From Paenibacillus phytohabitans (GTDB lineage Bacteria > Bacillota > Bacilli > Paenibacillales > Paenibacillaceae), in NCBI RefSeq assembly GCF_013141775.1, contig NZ_WHOB01000089.1, forward strand, positions 1 through 64,000: a stretch of 64,000 nt of DNA, written 5' to 3'. The position numbers and the translations under genes were made by a program. This document shows, piece by piece, positions 36,530 through 44,955 of the stretch. Position 1 is the first letter of the stretch. Each line of letters starts with the position of its first letter. The notes under the pieces are model-generated. The model saw only the letters and a list, made by a program, of their open reading frames with translations, was not told the origin of the DNA and ran no database searches.

Positions 36530-36785
36530 GTATTTAAAACTAATTTTAAACACGCAACCGCTCGATCGGCGGTGGTCAGATCAAATAAATCCAAAATGTT
36601 GTATGTATTACAACTTTGATCCCATAATACGAAGGCTTCCGAAGGGAATGTTGTATGAAATGCAAGAATTATCTCCCCACGCCGCTTGAACGAGAGAAAA
36701 TGCTGCATTCCTTACAACAATTTCCGATTCCGGTAGATTTCATGATAGGAATGTTGTATTTTGTGCAGGATTGTGCAAACTCATT
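36530..36785 (-). repeat. Dispersed intergenic element, copy A
   Basis: Read on the minus strand, this stretch matches the plus strand at about 52185-52400 over most of its length. Shared blocks in the same order are ATCCTGCACA, ATACAACATT, AAATTGTTGTA, TGCAGCATTTT, TTTCATACAACA and AGTTGTAATAC. It contains several TTGTA/TACAA palindromes. A weak open frame (36526-36708, minus) shares FHTT and QSCNTYN with the other copy, but no ribosome site supports translation. Confidence 0.65.
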
Positions 36786-36814
36786 TTCAGTCCTTACAAA
36801 GGACATCAATAGAA

Positions 36815-36900
36815 TATTAAGTGGAATAATGTAACTTAATTCGGCTATTTTAAGTGATTTTCATCAAATAAGTGGATAAACGCTACTTAATTGCGCCCAT
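36815..36900. repeat. Two ~50-bp spaced copies of an AAGTGGA...ACTTAATT motif
   Basis: AAGTGGAATAATGTAACTTAATT (split here as AAGTGGAATAAT and ACTTAATT) at about 36819-36842 recurs as AAGTGGATAAAC, ACTTAATT at about 36870-36892. Both are followed by a short GC-containing stretch. The remaining spacer, 36900-37114, contains only a probable terminator-like stem near 37062-37105 for the glucosidase gene. Confidence 0.5.
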
Positions 36901-37114
36901 TACTACTGGCTTGGCCCATATGCAGAAATTTAAGTGCTCTTTTTCCAACTGTTGTTTATCAGGGAGCCCTTCATCTGCCAGCAGGTGGAGAAAATCCAAC
37001 TAACTCCTGTCCTATGCATCACCTGTGCCCGGCAAAACTGATTTATCCAGGCAGCACAAAGAACCGTCCTCCCCTCTATGCGAGGCGAAGCCGGCTCTTT
37101 ATAGACTAAAAGGA

Positions 37115-39559
37115 TTACTTGTTCGCCTGAATCCGCAACTCCCCGTCTGCAGCATCCGCTACCTGTACAATAATCGCACCCTTCTTGCCGTTATAAACCC
37201 AGCCCTCTTTGCCTTCATTCAGCTGTTCAAGGGTGATCTCCTCAAGGCCGTCCACCGCCGCCACGGTGAAGAATGGATAACAGAGCGCAAACCGCAGCAT
37301 CTCCCGGCGCGGCTTATAATCATGTACGCCATATACCCATTGCAGCACCAAACCGCCTTCAGTCCCCGTAGCCTGCACAGCAAGCTCCGTATATTGCCCT
37401 TTTCGGTAACCGAAGCTGTGCCCGTCGTCCTCATACAGCTTGAAGGCCGCCGAGAATCCTTTGGCAGCTTCTGCTCCGTACAGATGGAAGATGACCGTCT
37501 CTTCCGTGTCCTCCAGCGCATACTGCTTCAGCGGACCTTCGGCCGTGAAGCTGCCCGCCTTCACATACATCGGCATAATATGCAGCGGTGCAGCAGCAAG
37601 AATATGACGGCCGCCTTCGTGAATCTCCCCATCCCAATAGTCAATCCAGCAGCCTTCGGGCAGGTAGACCGAGCGGTGATCTGTATCCGGGCGGTAGACG
37701 GGAGCAATCAGCACATTCTCGCCAAGCAGGAACTGATCGCACAGATTGGTCACATGCGGGTCACGCGGATATTCAAGGATAAGCGGACGGATCACAGGCA
37801 GCCCGCACATTTCCGCCTCATGAAACAGATTGTACAAATGCGGCATCCAGCGGTACCTCAGGCCGATGAATTCACGCAGAATCCCCTCCACTTCTTCCCC
37901 GAAGGACCAGGGCTCCTGACGCAGCGTTCCGATGGAGGAATGATTGCGGCAGTATGGGAAAAACACGCCCATTTGCGTCCAGCGCACCAGCAGCTGTGCA
38001 GACGTATGATGGGCGAACCCGCCGATATCCGGCCCGGAGAACGCCAGTCCCGACAGTCCCATATTGAGCACCATCGGCATCGCCATCGCCATATGCTCCC
38101 AGAAGCTGCGGTTATCCCCGGTCCATACGGCTGCATACCGCTGAATGCCCGCATAACCGGCCCTAGTCAGCACAAAAGGCCGCTCGCCCCCCATATGCTC
38201 GGCAAGTCCCTCATACGTGGCTTTGGACATCATCATCCCGTACAGATTGTGGTATTCCTCATGGGTAACCGGACGGCCGTTGTTGAAATGCATCACATCT
38301 AGATCCATCGTCTTGGTCTCATTGAAGACCGCCGGCTCGTTCATATCATTCCAGATCCCCTGGATGCCCAGGTCCGTGTAATACTTGTGCAGGTCACCCC
38401 ACCACTCGGCAGTCCGGCTGTCGCTGAAATCGGGAAATGCGCTGATCCCCGGCCAGACCTCGCCGAAGAAGATATCGCCCTCCAGGCGGCGGCAGAAATG
38501 CTTCTCCAGCACACCTTGCTTATACACCTCGTATTTGGGGTCTTTTTTGACACCTGGGTCCACAATGGGCACGATCCGCACACCCAGCTCCCCGAGCTCC
38601 GAGATCATTTTCTGCGGATCAGGGAAGTTGACGGGGTCAAAGGTGAATACGCGGTACTCATCCATATAATGAATATCCAGATAAATGACGTCGCACGGAA
38701 TATCCTTCTCACGGAAGGTACGGGCCAGCTGCAGCACCTCCTGCTGGTTCATATAACTGTAGCGCGACTGGTGGTAGCCGATCGCCCATTTGGGAGGAAG
38801 CGCAATCCGGCCGGTGAGCGAGGTGTATCTTTTGACCACATCCTTCATCTCAGGCCCGTTAATGAAATAAATGTCGTATTCTCCCGTAGAGCAGCCAATG
38901 GTAAAAGCAACGCCATGCGAGCGCATGTCGAAATCGCTCCGGCCCGTATTGTCCAGAAATAATCCGTAGGAGAGATCGCCGTGCATGTGAATGAGCAGCG
39001 GAATAGATTCGTAGAGTGCTTCAATCTCCGGCAAATGCGGGGCAAAAACATCGGTATTCCAGTTCGTATAACGCTCCCCGCGTTTATCGAGGAAGCTCGA
39101 CTTCTCACCCAGTCCGTAAAAATGCGAATCCGGCTGCATATCATACTCCGCATGACTTGCGCCGCGCGGGTTCCAGCTGGTCAGATTCTGCTGCATAATC
39201 ACCTTGCCCGAGGTATTCTCCACGCGGAGAAGAAACGATGATTTCTCGATAATCAGCCGGATGGCGCTCGTCGTGAAGATAAGCTGCTCCTCTGTCTCAT
39301 CCACAGGAAACAGATGCGGGATACAGCTCTCATTCATCACCGCCTCCGATGTGGTCAGGTCAGGAACCTCACCATGGAAGACTTTCATCCGGAACATATC
39401 ATCGCTCAAAAAGATAAAGACAACCCCGGCGCATTCCCCGCGGCAGATATAGACATTCTCCGACCGTTCCCAGGAAACCACGCTTCCCGGAGTGTTCCAG
39501 GTCTCCTTCATTACGAGTGGTCCCATCTTCTCGGGGCGTATCGCCTCGCTGCTCTCCAT
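37115..39559 (-). CDS. Alpha-glucosidase, glycoside hydrolase family 31
   Basis: An 814-residue cytoplasmic enzyme without a signal peptide. The GH31 catalytic nucleophile motif is GIWNDMNEPAVF, preceded by CDVIYLDIHYMD and followed by TRAGYAGIQRYAAVWTGDNRS, which carries the acid/base region. The N-terminal beta domain and a C-terminal beta domain frame the barrel. The likely reaction is release of glucose from the non-reducing end of maltose-type sugars, but alpha-xylosidase or others are possible within GH31. It stands alone with no sugar transporter beside it. Confidence 0.92.
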   Translation of the reverse strand: MESSEAIRPEKMGPLVMKETWNTPGSVVSWERSENVYICRGECAGVVFIFLSDDMFRMKVFHGEVPDLTTSEAVMNESCIPHLFPVDETEEQLIFTTSAIRLIIEKSSFLLRVENTSGKVIMQQNLTSWNPRGASHAEYDMQPDSHFYGLGEKSSFLDKRGERYTNWNTDVFAPHLPEIEALYESIPLLIHMHGDLSYGLFLDNTGRSDFDMRSHGVAFTIGCSTGEYDIYFINGPEMKDVVKRYTSLTGRIALPPKWAIGYHQSRYSYMNQQEVLQLARTFREKDIPCDVIYLDIHYMDEYRVFTFDPVNFPDPQKMISELGELGVRIVPIVDPGVKKDPKYEVYKQGVLEKHFCRRLEGDIFFGEVWPGISAFPDFSDSRTAEWWGDLHKYYTDLGIQGIWNDMNEPAVFNETKTMDLDVMHFNNGRPVTHEEYHNLYGMMMSKATYEGLAEHMGGERPFVLTRAGYAGIQRYAAVWTGDNRSFWEHMAMAMPMVLNMGLSGLAFSGPDIGGFAHHTSAQLLVRWTQMGVFFPYCRNHSSIGTLRQEPWSFGEEVEGILREFIGLRYRWMPHLYNLFHEAEMCGLPVIRPLILEYPRDPHVTNLCDQFLLGENVLIAPVYRPDTDHRSVYLPEGCWIDYWDGEIHEGGRHILAAAPLHIMPMYVKAGSFTAEGPLKQYALEDTEETVIFHLYGAEAAKGFSAAFKLYEDDGHSFGYRKGQYTELAVQATGTEGGLVLQWVYGVHDYKPRREMLRFALCYPFFTVAAVDGLEEITLEQLNEGKEGWVYNGKKGAIIVQVADAADGELRIQANK

Positions 39560-39785
39560 GCCTTTTGTCCCCCTTCGGCTATTGCCTGCTTGATCTTAAT
39601 CGTTCCCGTATTAGCTCTTCTTCTCTACATATTACCCCGAGCTTACGGAATGCTATCCGTTAATTTCATGACTTGTTGGTCATTTTTTTGCCGGAGATAG
39701 TCTTAATTGCTGTTAAAGCGGGTATATTCTATGTAGGCCAAGGATAGGCACGTACTAATAACCTAACTTAGGGAGTGACAAGAAC

Positions 39786-40550
39786 ATGAGAAGAAGCAAC
39801 CCTTATAAGTGGTGGAATCTGCTGCTGTACCTCGGCGTGCTTGCCGTCAATACGCTGTCGGTAACGCTGCCGCTTGGCGGGAACAGTACTGGAGAAATTT
39901 CAGACAGATATCATACTTACCTTACACCGGCCGGCTACGCATTCTCCATCTGGTCTCTGATCTACCTGCTGCTTGCCGGGTTCATTATTTATCAGTTCCG
40001 CAGTGATACCGGAGGCAGAGATTCCGTGCAGCGTATAGGCATATGGTTCATGCTCAGCTGTATATTTAATATGGGCTGGCTGTTCCTCTGGCATTATTTG
40101 TACATCGAGCTGTCGCTGGTTGTCATGGTGCTTATGCTGGTTTCACTGATCGTAATCTACCGCCGTACCCGCAGCATCCCGGACCCTACCTCCGGCGAGA
40201 AATGGCTGGTTAGACTGCCCTTTAGCATATATCTCGGCTGGATCTCTGTAGCTACCATCGTTAATGTCAGCATCGTGCTGGAGAAGAACAACTGGGACGG
40301 CTTCGGGCTAAGCGATTCACTCTGGGCTGTAATTATGCTCTGTGTTGGTGCAGTGCTGGCTGTTATTGTAAGCTTCCCTCACCGGGACAGCCTTTATCCG
40401 CTCGTCTTCGTCTGGGCCTTCATTGCCATTGCTATCGAACAGAAGGATACAGATAATATTTTCTTCACCGGGCTGATTGCCGCAGGACTTCTGCTGCTCT
40501 ACAGCATCTGGCTGCTGCTCACCCCGCCGCGTACCCGCAGCAGATATTAA
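39786..40550 (+). CDS. TspO/MBR-like tryptophan-rich membrane protein
   Basis: A 254-residue protein with about eight hydrophobic segments. The motifs LTPAGYAFSIWSLIYLLLAG and GIWFMLSCIFNMGWLFLWH resemble the TspO/MBR (tryptophan-rich sensory protein) family. It is about 90 residues longer than classical five-helix TspO. The start has an AGGGAGTG site. The function, perhaps binding of porphyrins or lipids, is not established for this long type. Confidence 0.75.
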   Translation: MRRSNPYKWWNLLLYLGVLAVNTLSVTLPLGGNSTGEISDRYHTYLTPAGYAFSIWSLIYLLLAGFIIYQFRSDTGGRDSVQRIGIWFMLSCIFNMGWLFLWHYLYIELSLVVMVLMLVSLIVIYRRTRSIPDPTSGEKWLVRLPFSIYLGWISVATIVNVSIVLEKNNWDGFGLSDSLWAVIMLCVGAVLAVIVSFPHRDSLYPLVFVWAFIAIAIEQKDTDNIFFTGLIAAGLLLLYSIWLLLTPPRTRSRY

Positions 40551-40570
40551 CGATATCGGTGAAAAGACAT

Positions 40571-40609
40571 AAGGCTGCCCCGCTCCTGCAAAGGGACGGG
40601 ACAGCCTTT
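40571..40609. terminator. Bidirectional terminator
   Basis: AAGGCTGCCCCG pairs with CGGGACAGCCTT with one mismatch; T-rich bases follow on the plus strand. It separates the TspO-like gene from the hydrolase gene on the other strand. Confidence 0.65.
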
Positions 40610-40640
40610 ATCATTACCGGCTTACCGGAGGATTTGCTTG

Positions 40641-41450
40641 TCAGCTCAAATCTGACGGCAGCTGGCGTTCCAGCCAGCTCTCCATATACTCTGCCACCTC
40701 TTCCCAGCCCGGCTCGGCAATGATCCAATGGCTGCGGCCGGCAAACTCCTTGTATTCGGTCACCGCTCCCGAGTTCTGATTGTAGAAGCCGAAGTTTTTG
40801 CGCACCATCTTCGCAGGAATGATCCGGTCCACCTCTCCTGCAATCATGAGCAGCGGCCCGCGGTCGCCGTTGTTGTAATTGACCGCTGCCGGCGTCTTGG
40901 CAGAGAATGGTGCGGCGGCGGCCTGGAAGAAGATCCGTGAGGTCTCCGGCACCACATGCTCCCGGTATGCCTGCTCCTGTTCAGCTTTAGGCATATTATG
41001 AACGAAGCCGTATTTGAATTCCTTCGGGTTCATGAGGAAGGTTTTCTTCCAGGGGGTCAGGAAGATGCGGGCAATGGTCCGGGTAGTTGTCGGATAAGCC
41101 GCCGCGACGATCCCTTTGGTGCCTGCAGAATCAATGGCAATTCCGGCCAGGCCCAGATTCCGGTCCATCAGGAGCTGGGTCAGGGCTCCGCCGAAGGAAT
41201 GACCGATAATAACCGGCTTCCGGGGCAGGGTGCGGATAATACGGGCATAGTGCTCAACCAGTTCACCGAGGCCGACTCCGCCCAATTGACCGGAAGGATC
41301 ACTCTTCAGCTTAGCCGCCTTCGTTTCGTGATAAGGCCAGGCCGGTGCAAGCACCGGGAACCCCTGGCTGCTGAAATAGCCCATCAGTGTTTCAAAGCTC
41401 TTAGGGGTTACAAACGCACCGTGGATAAAAATAATGGTTGGTTTTGTCAT
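40641..41450 (-). CDS. Alpha/beta hydrolase
   Basis: About 269 residues. FIHGAF forms the oxyanion segment, GHSFGG holds the nucleophilic Ser, MIAGEVDRIIPA carries the acidic residue and GRSHWI the His. The substrate is unknown. The start at 41450 is preferred over 41459 because AAAGGAG abuts the first ATG. A perfect 16-bp operator copy (41472-41487) lies just upstream, identical to the one in the promoter of the TetR gene next door, so the hydrolase is probably under TetR control. Confidence 0.85.
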   Translation of the reverse strand: MTKPTIIFIHGAFVTPKSFETLMGYFSSQGFPVLAPAWPYHETKAAKLKSDPSGQLGGVGLGELVEHYARIIRTLPRKPVIIGHSFGGALTQLLMDRNLGLAGIAIDSAGTKGIVAAAYPTTTRTIARIFLTPWKKTFLMNPKEFKYGFVHNMPKAEQEQAYREHVVPETSRIFFQAAAAPFSAKTPAAVNYNNGDRGPLLMIAGEVDRIIPAKMVRKNFGFYNQNSGAVTEYKEFAGRSHWIIAEPGWEEVAEYMESWLERQLPSDLS

Positions 41451-41471
41451 TATAAACATCTCCTTTGTTTT

Positions 41472-41487
41472 TACCTACTAGTAGGTA
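41472..41487. promoter_or_regulatory. TetR operator copy 1 (TACCTACTAGTAGGTA)
   Basis: A perfect 16-bp palindrome 22 nt before the hydrolase start codon. An identical copy sits in the TetR gene promoter at 42245-42260. The spacer between the two genes (41488-41644) shows nothing further. Confidence 0.85.
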
Positions 41488-41644
41488 GGTTGTAGATGAA
41501 AAAATATAATCTCACTTTACTTTTCTTAATCTGATTTCCCCATCTATATGTTATGCCTTACGGCTTATATCTTTGAATGAAGCTCGTTCTGCTTTACCCG
41601 TCACCCTGCCGCTCCAAGTATATGACGGGTATCTTTAACTGGAC

Positions 41645-42229
41645 TTACTTTGCCGGGTGAATCTGATGCAGCAATCCGCTCTTGATCATCCGGAATTGCC
41701 CTACATCATTAAATGTCCGTGCAGCAAGCATTCCGCCGTGAATACCTGCCAGTATTCCATGAGCCATTTCTTCATCCGATACATCAGCAGTTGTATATTG
41801 CAGCGGCACCTTGCTCTCCTTAAGCAGCCTCGTGAACCAGTCCGTCAGCTCCTCAAAATGCGCCATGATCTCACTACGCACCTCATCCGGAAGAATCGGA
41901 ATCTCTGACGCCAGCAGTGCGCAGAGACAAATATCTGTTGCCTGTGCCTCCAGGCAGTCCTCCCAATAGTTCAAATATTGTGTCAGCTTCTCCTGCGGAT
42001 CACCTTCCATCCCGTCCAGCAAAGCCAGATTGGATTTAATCTGCTGCCGGTAACGGCCTACTACACTTTGCACCAGATTAGCCTTGGAAGGAAAGTGGTA
42101 GTGGATGCTTGCCTTCTGAATCCCGATCTCCCCGGCAATATCCGCATAGCTGAACGCACTGTACCCCCTCTCAAGAATAAAATGGTTGGCCACATCCATG
42201 ATTTCATCGGCTCTGCTCATTTCCTTCAC
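41645..42229 (-). CDS. TetR family transcriptional regulator
   Basis: A 194-residue repressor. The N-terminal HTH is GYSAFSYADIAGEIGIQKASIHYHFPSKANLV, and the C-terminal helical domain would bind a small ligand. The pattern of the HTH matches regulators of the TetR group that control detoxifying enzymes. Two identical palindromic operators, in its own promoter and before the hydrolase, indicate autoregulation plus control of the hydrolase. Confidence 0.92.
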   Translation of the reverse strand: MKEMSRADEIMDVANHFILERGYSAFSYADIAGEIGIQKASIHYHFPSKANLVQSVVGRYRQQIKSNLALLDGMEGDPQEKLTQYLNYWEDCLEAQATDICLCALLASEIPILPDEVRSEIMAHFEELTDWFTRLLKESKVPLQYTTADVSDEEMAHGILAGIHGGMLAARTFNDVGQFRMIKSGLLHQIHPAK

Positions 42230-42240
42230 CTCTTGATTTC

Positions 42241-42269
42241 AGTATACCTACTAGTAGGTAGAATGTCAA
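42241..42269 (-). promoter_or_regulatory. TetR gene promoter with operator copy 2 in the spacer
   Basis: On the minus strand TTGACA (42264-42269), a 17-nt spacer and TATACT (42241-42246). The palindrome TACCTACTAGTAGGTA (42245-42260) fills the spacer and touches the -10 box, so bound repressor would directly exclude RNA polymerase. Confidence 0.88.
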
Positions 42270-42307
42270 CAATATCAATAATTTTTTCTATTCCACACCA
42301 TTCCGCA

Positions 42308-42345
42308 GCAAAAATCCCACGCACCTGCAAAGAGGTACATGGGAT
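42308..42345 (-). terminator. Terminator of ridA
   Basis: On the minus strand AATCCCATGTACCT pairs with AGGTGCGTGGGATT through G-U pairs, followed by TTTTGC. It lies about 37 nt after the ridA stop codon. Confidence 0.65.
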
Positions 42346-42381
42346 TCGGCCAAGCATTTCGGGTTCTATCTTCAGTAAAGC

Positions 42382-42762
42382 TTATTTCTTGCGTGCTACC
42401 GCTTCGATCTCAACAAGTGCATCCTTCGGCAGGCGCGCAACTTCGACTGCGCTGCGGGCCGGATAAGGCTCAGTAAAGAAAGTGGCGTATACTTCATTAA
42501 CGGCTGCGAAATCATTCATATCCTTCAGATATACCGTTGTTTTGACTACATGGTCCATAGATGCGCCGGCCTCTTCAAGAATGGCCTTCACATTGCTAAG
42601 TGACTGGCGTGCCTGCTCCTGCACATTGTCCGCCAGTGCGGCCGTTTCCGGGTCCATACCAAGCTGGCCGGAGGTGTATACCCAGTTGCCGGCAATAATT
42701 GCCTGGCTGTACGGTCCGATGGCCCCCGGGGCTTTGCTTGTTGCTACCTGCTTTTTACTCAT
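42382..42762 (-). CDS. ridA: RidA family reactive-intermediate deaminase
   Basis: A 126-residue cytoplasmic protein that hydrolyses toxic enamine/imine intermediates of PLP enzymes. The motifs GAIGPYSQAI, YTSGQLG, NVKAILEEAGASMDHVVKTT and PARSAVEVARLPKDALVEIE, including the catalytic Arg, are complete. The start has an AGGAGGAG site. It is a single-gene unit next to the SDR gene. Confidence 0.95.
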   Translation of the reverse strand: MSKKQVATSKAPGAIGPYSQAIIAGNWVYTSGQLGMDPETAALADNVQEQARQSLSNVKAILEEAGASMDHVVKTTVYLKDMNDFAAVNEVYATFFTEPYPARSAVEVARLPKDALVEIEAVARKK

Positions 42763-42870
42763 GACTCGCTCCTCCTGCTTGCTGTACGCGGCCTGCGGGC
42801 CGTTATGTACACATCATTTTATGTCTCATTGTAAGTCCTCAGGTCTGCTTATTGCAAACCCTCTGAAGTT

Positions 42871-43533
42871 CTAGTGCTTGCCGATCACATGAATTACTTC
42901 ATTGGTATAAATATGCACACCGCCTGTATCGGCAAGGGCAATATTCCTCATCGCCCGCGCCACCTTGGCAGCGGGGATGGCCCGGTACTTCGCAGCTTTG
43001 CCGACCATAGCGAAATCCAGCCCCTTCATGATCACGGAAGCCACACGTTCCCCCAGCCTGAATTCCTCCCGGTCGCCGAGCAGCTGGGATGGCCGAAACA
43101 GATGCAGACCGTGGAATCCGGCCGCAATCAGCCCGTCCTCTACCCGGCCCTTGGTACGGGTATAGAAGTTGCGTGATTTCGCGTTCGCACCTATCGAAGA
43201 CACCGCCAGGAACTGCTTCACACCAGACGCTTTGGCAATAGCCGCAGCGGCCAGCGGATACTCGAGATCCACCTTCTCAAATTGCTCCTGTGAACCCGCC
43301 TTCTTAATCGTGGTTCCCAGACAGCAGAATACCGCATACACTCCTGCGAACTGCTCCTTATATTGTCCAAGCTGATCCCAGTCGATCTGGATCTGCCGAA
43401 GCTTCGCATGCTGCAGCTTCAGCGGCCGGCGGACGAGCACGCGGACCTCATCCCAGTCACCATTCAGTAAATCCTCTGTCAGGGCACTGCCCACCAGACC
43501 CGTAGCTCCCAGTACTAACGCAATTCTTGTCAC
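42871..43533 (-). CDS. NAD(P)-binding oxidoreductase (atypical SDR, HTATIP2-like)
   Basis: A 220-residue Rossmann protein. GATGLVGSAL binds the cofactor, and the SSIGAN plus YTRTKGRVED segments hold the Ser and the YxxxK-type catalytic positions. Related proteins (Bacillus YwnB type, eukaryotic TIP30) are poorly characterised. The start is GTG with AAGGAGGCAG upstream. The substrate is unknown. Confidence 0.82.
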   Translation of the reverse strand: MTRIALVLGATGLVGSALTEDLLNGDWDEVRVLVRRPLKLQHAKLRQIQIDWDQLGQYKEQFAGVYAVFCCLGTTIKKAGSQEQFEKVDLEYPLAAAAIAKASGVKQFLAVSSIGANAKSRNFYTRTKGRVEDGLIAAGFHGLHLFRPSQLLGDREEFRLGERVASVIMKGLDFAMVGKAAKYRAIPAAKVARAMRNIALADTGGVHIYTNEVIHVIGKH

Positions 43534-43563
43534 CCGGCTGCCTCCTTTATTAAGAACATTTCA

Positions 43564-44838
43564 CTATTCATCCCGCAAAATACGCCGGCCCAGCAGCAGC
43601 GCCAAAGTGATCATCAGCGTCCCTACCACAAGCTGCATGCCGTACACCTGCGTCCATTCGGGCCAATTCTTAATCCATTCGTAGATGCGGCCGCCCAGCA
43701 GCGGACCGAAAAAGGCTGCCAGACCCGTAAGTGCCGCATACATAGCCATATACATCGGCCGTTCCTTCTTCGGCGTATCCCCGATAATGAAGTTGAAGGC
43801 CAGCTGGTTGAAGCCCCCCACGCCCATGCCAAATACAATATGCGCGGCAAACAGAACCGGCAGCATCGGCAATACGGACAGCAGGCCCCACATCAGCGAG
43901 GAGACCGCGATAATCGGCAGCGTCCAGAGCAGCAGCCGTTTGTTGCTGTACTTGGCGTTCAGATTCCCCCATACATAGAAGCTGCCCATCATGAAGATTG
44001 TCTGCGATACATTCAGCAGCGACAGCTTCTCATAATTGATATGAAGCAGCTGCAGCATCACATAGGAATACAGCGGCACGGTCAAATTCTGCAGCAGCAG
44101 CCATGCGGCCAGGAACAGCGTGGACTTCATAAACAGCTTATCGTGAAGCGGCTTCTTAAACATTGGCAGAAATTCTGTCTCTTCTGATTTCTCGAACGGA
44201 ACATCAGGGTAGAAGAAGAACACAATAACATTGGAAAGCGAGAAAATCCACACGATAATATACAGGATAAGGAACCCGTGTCCGCCCGGATAACGGTCCA
44301 GAATAATGCCGCCTCCGTACATCACCAGGCTTCCAAGCGCATTCAGCAATGTATTACGGATGCCGAAATACCGGCCTCTGACCCGCGCTGGAACCAGGTC
44401 ACTAATAACGGAGCTCCAGAGCACGCCGCCTGCCGTATTGGCAATGAAAGCGATTGTATACATAACTATGAAAGCGGTAACCCAATACTCTTGCGGAAAA
44501 ATGAACGGCACAAGACCGGTAGATCCCCAGAGCAGTCTGTGCAGGCCGATAAAAGTAACCATAGCCCATTTACGGCTCGGCAGCTTCTGGATCAGGAAAG
44601 CTACACCAATCTGTGCCACATTCACCAGGGTGGTAAGCGCCAGAACGAATCCGATCTGGCTGGAGCTCGCCCCTAAATATAACAGAAAGCCTGTCAGGAA
44701 CTGCCCTTGCAGCAGCACCTGAAATATTGTGGCTGGTATCCCCTCAAAGGTAGCGATCTGCAGATTCTTACGATGTATCGAGGCCTTGCGGACTTCCTTG
44801 GAGCGGTTCCGCAGCGGCCGGTTTCTCATGATGTTCAT
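43564..44838 (-). CDS. MFS transporter
   Basis: A 424-residue protein with 11-12 hydrophobic segments and an N-terminal basic stretch (RNRSKEVRKASIHRKNLQI). The family's central loop (DVPFEKSEETEFLP) separates two six-helix halves. The substrate cannot be told. It ends 30 nt before the SDR gene start on the same strand, so the two may share a transcript. Confidence 0.85.
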   Translation of the reverse strand: MNIMRNRPLRNRSKEVRKASIHRKNLQIATFEGIPATIFQVLLQGQFLTGFLLYLGASSSQIGFVLALTTLVNVAQIGVAFLIQKLPSRKWAMVTFIGLHRLLWGSTGLVPFIFPQEYWVTAFIVMYTIAFIANTAGGVLWSSVISDLVPARVRGRYFGIRNTLLNALGSLVMYGGGIILDRYPGGHGFLILYIIVWIFSLSNVIVFFFYPDVPFEKSEETEFLPMFKKPLHDKLFMKSTLFLAAWLLLQNLTVPLYSYVMLQLLHINYEKLSLLNVSQTIFMMGSFYVWGNLNAKYSNKRLLLWTLPIIAVSSLMWGLLSVLPMLPVLFAAHIVFGMGVGGFNQLAFNFIIGDTPKKERPMYMAMYAALTGLAAFFGPLLGGRIYEWIKNWPEWTQVYGMQLVVGTLMITLALLLGRRILRDE

Positions 44839-44955
44839 GGGGTGATAACACTCCTTTGATGCGGCTTTTGCTTCATTCTACTCCGCATCAATCTCCTGTC
44901 AATACACCGAAATCACAAATAAAGTTGGAGCCCGGAATCTGCCCATTCTCTGGGG

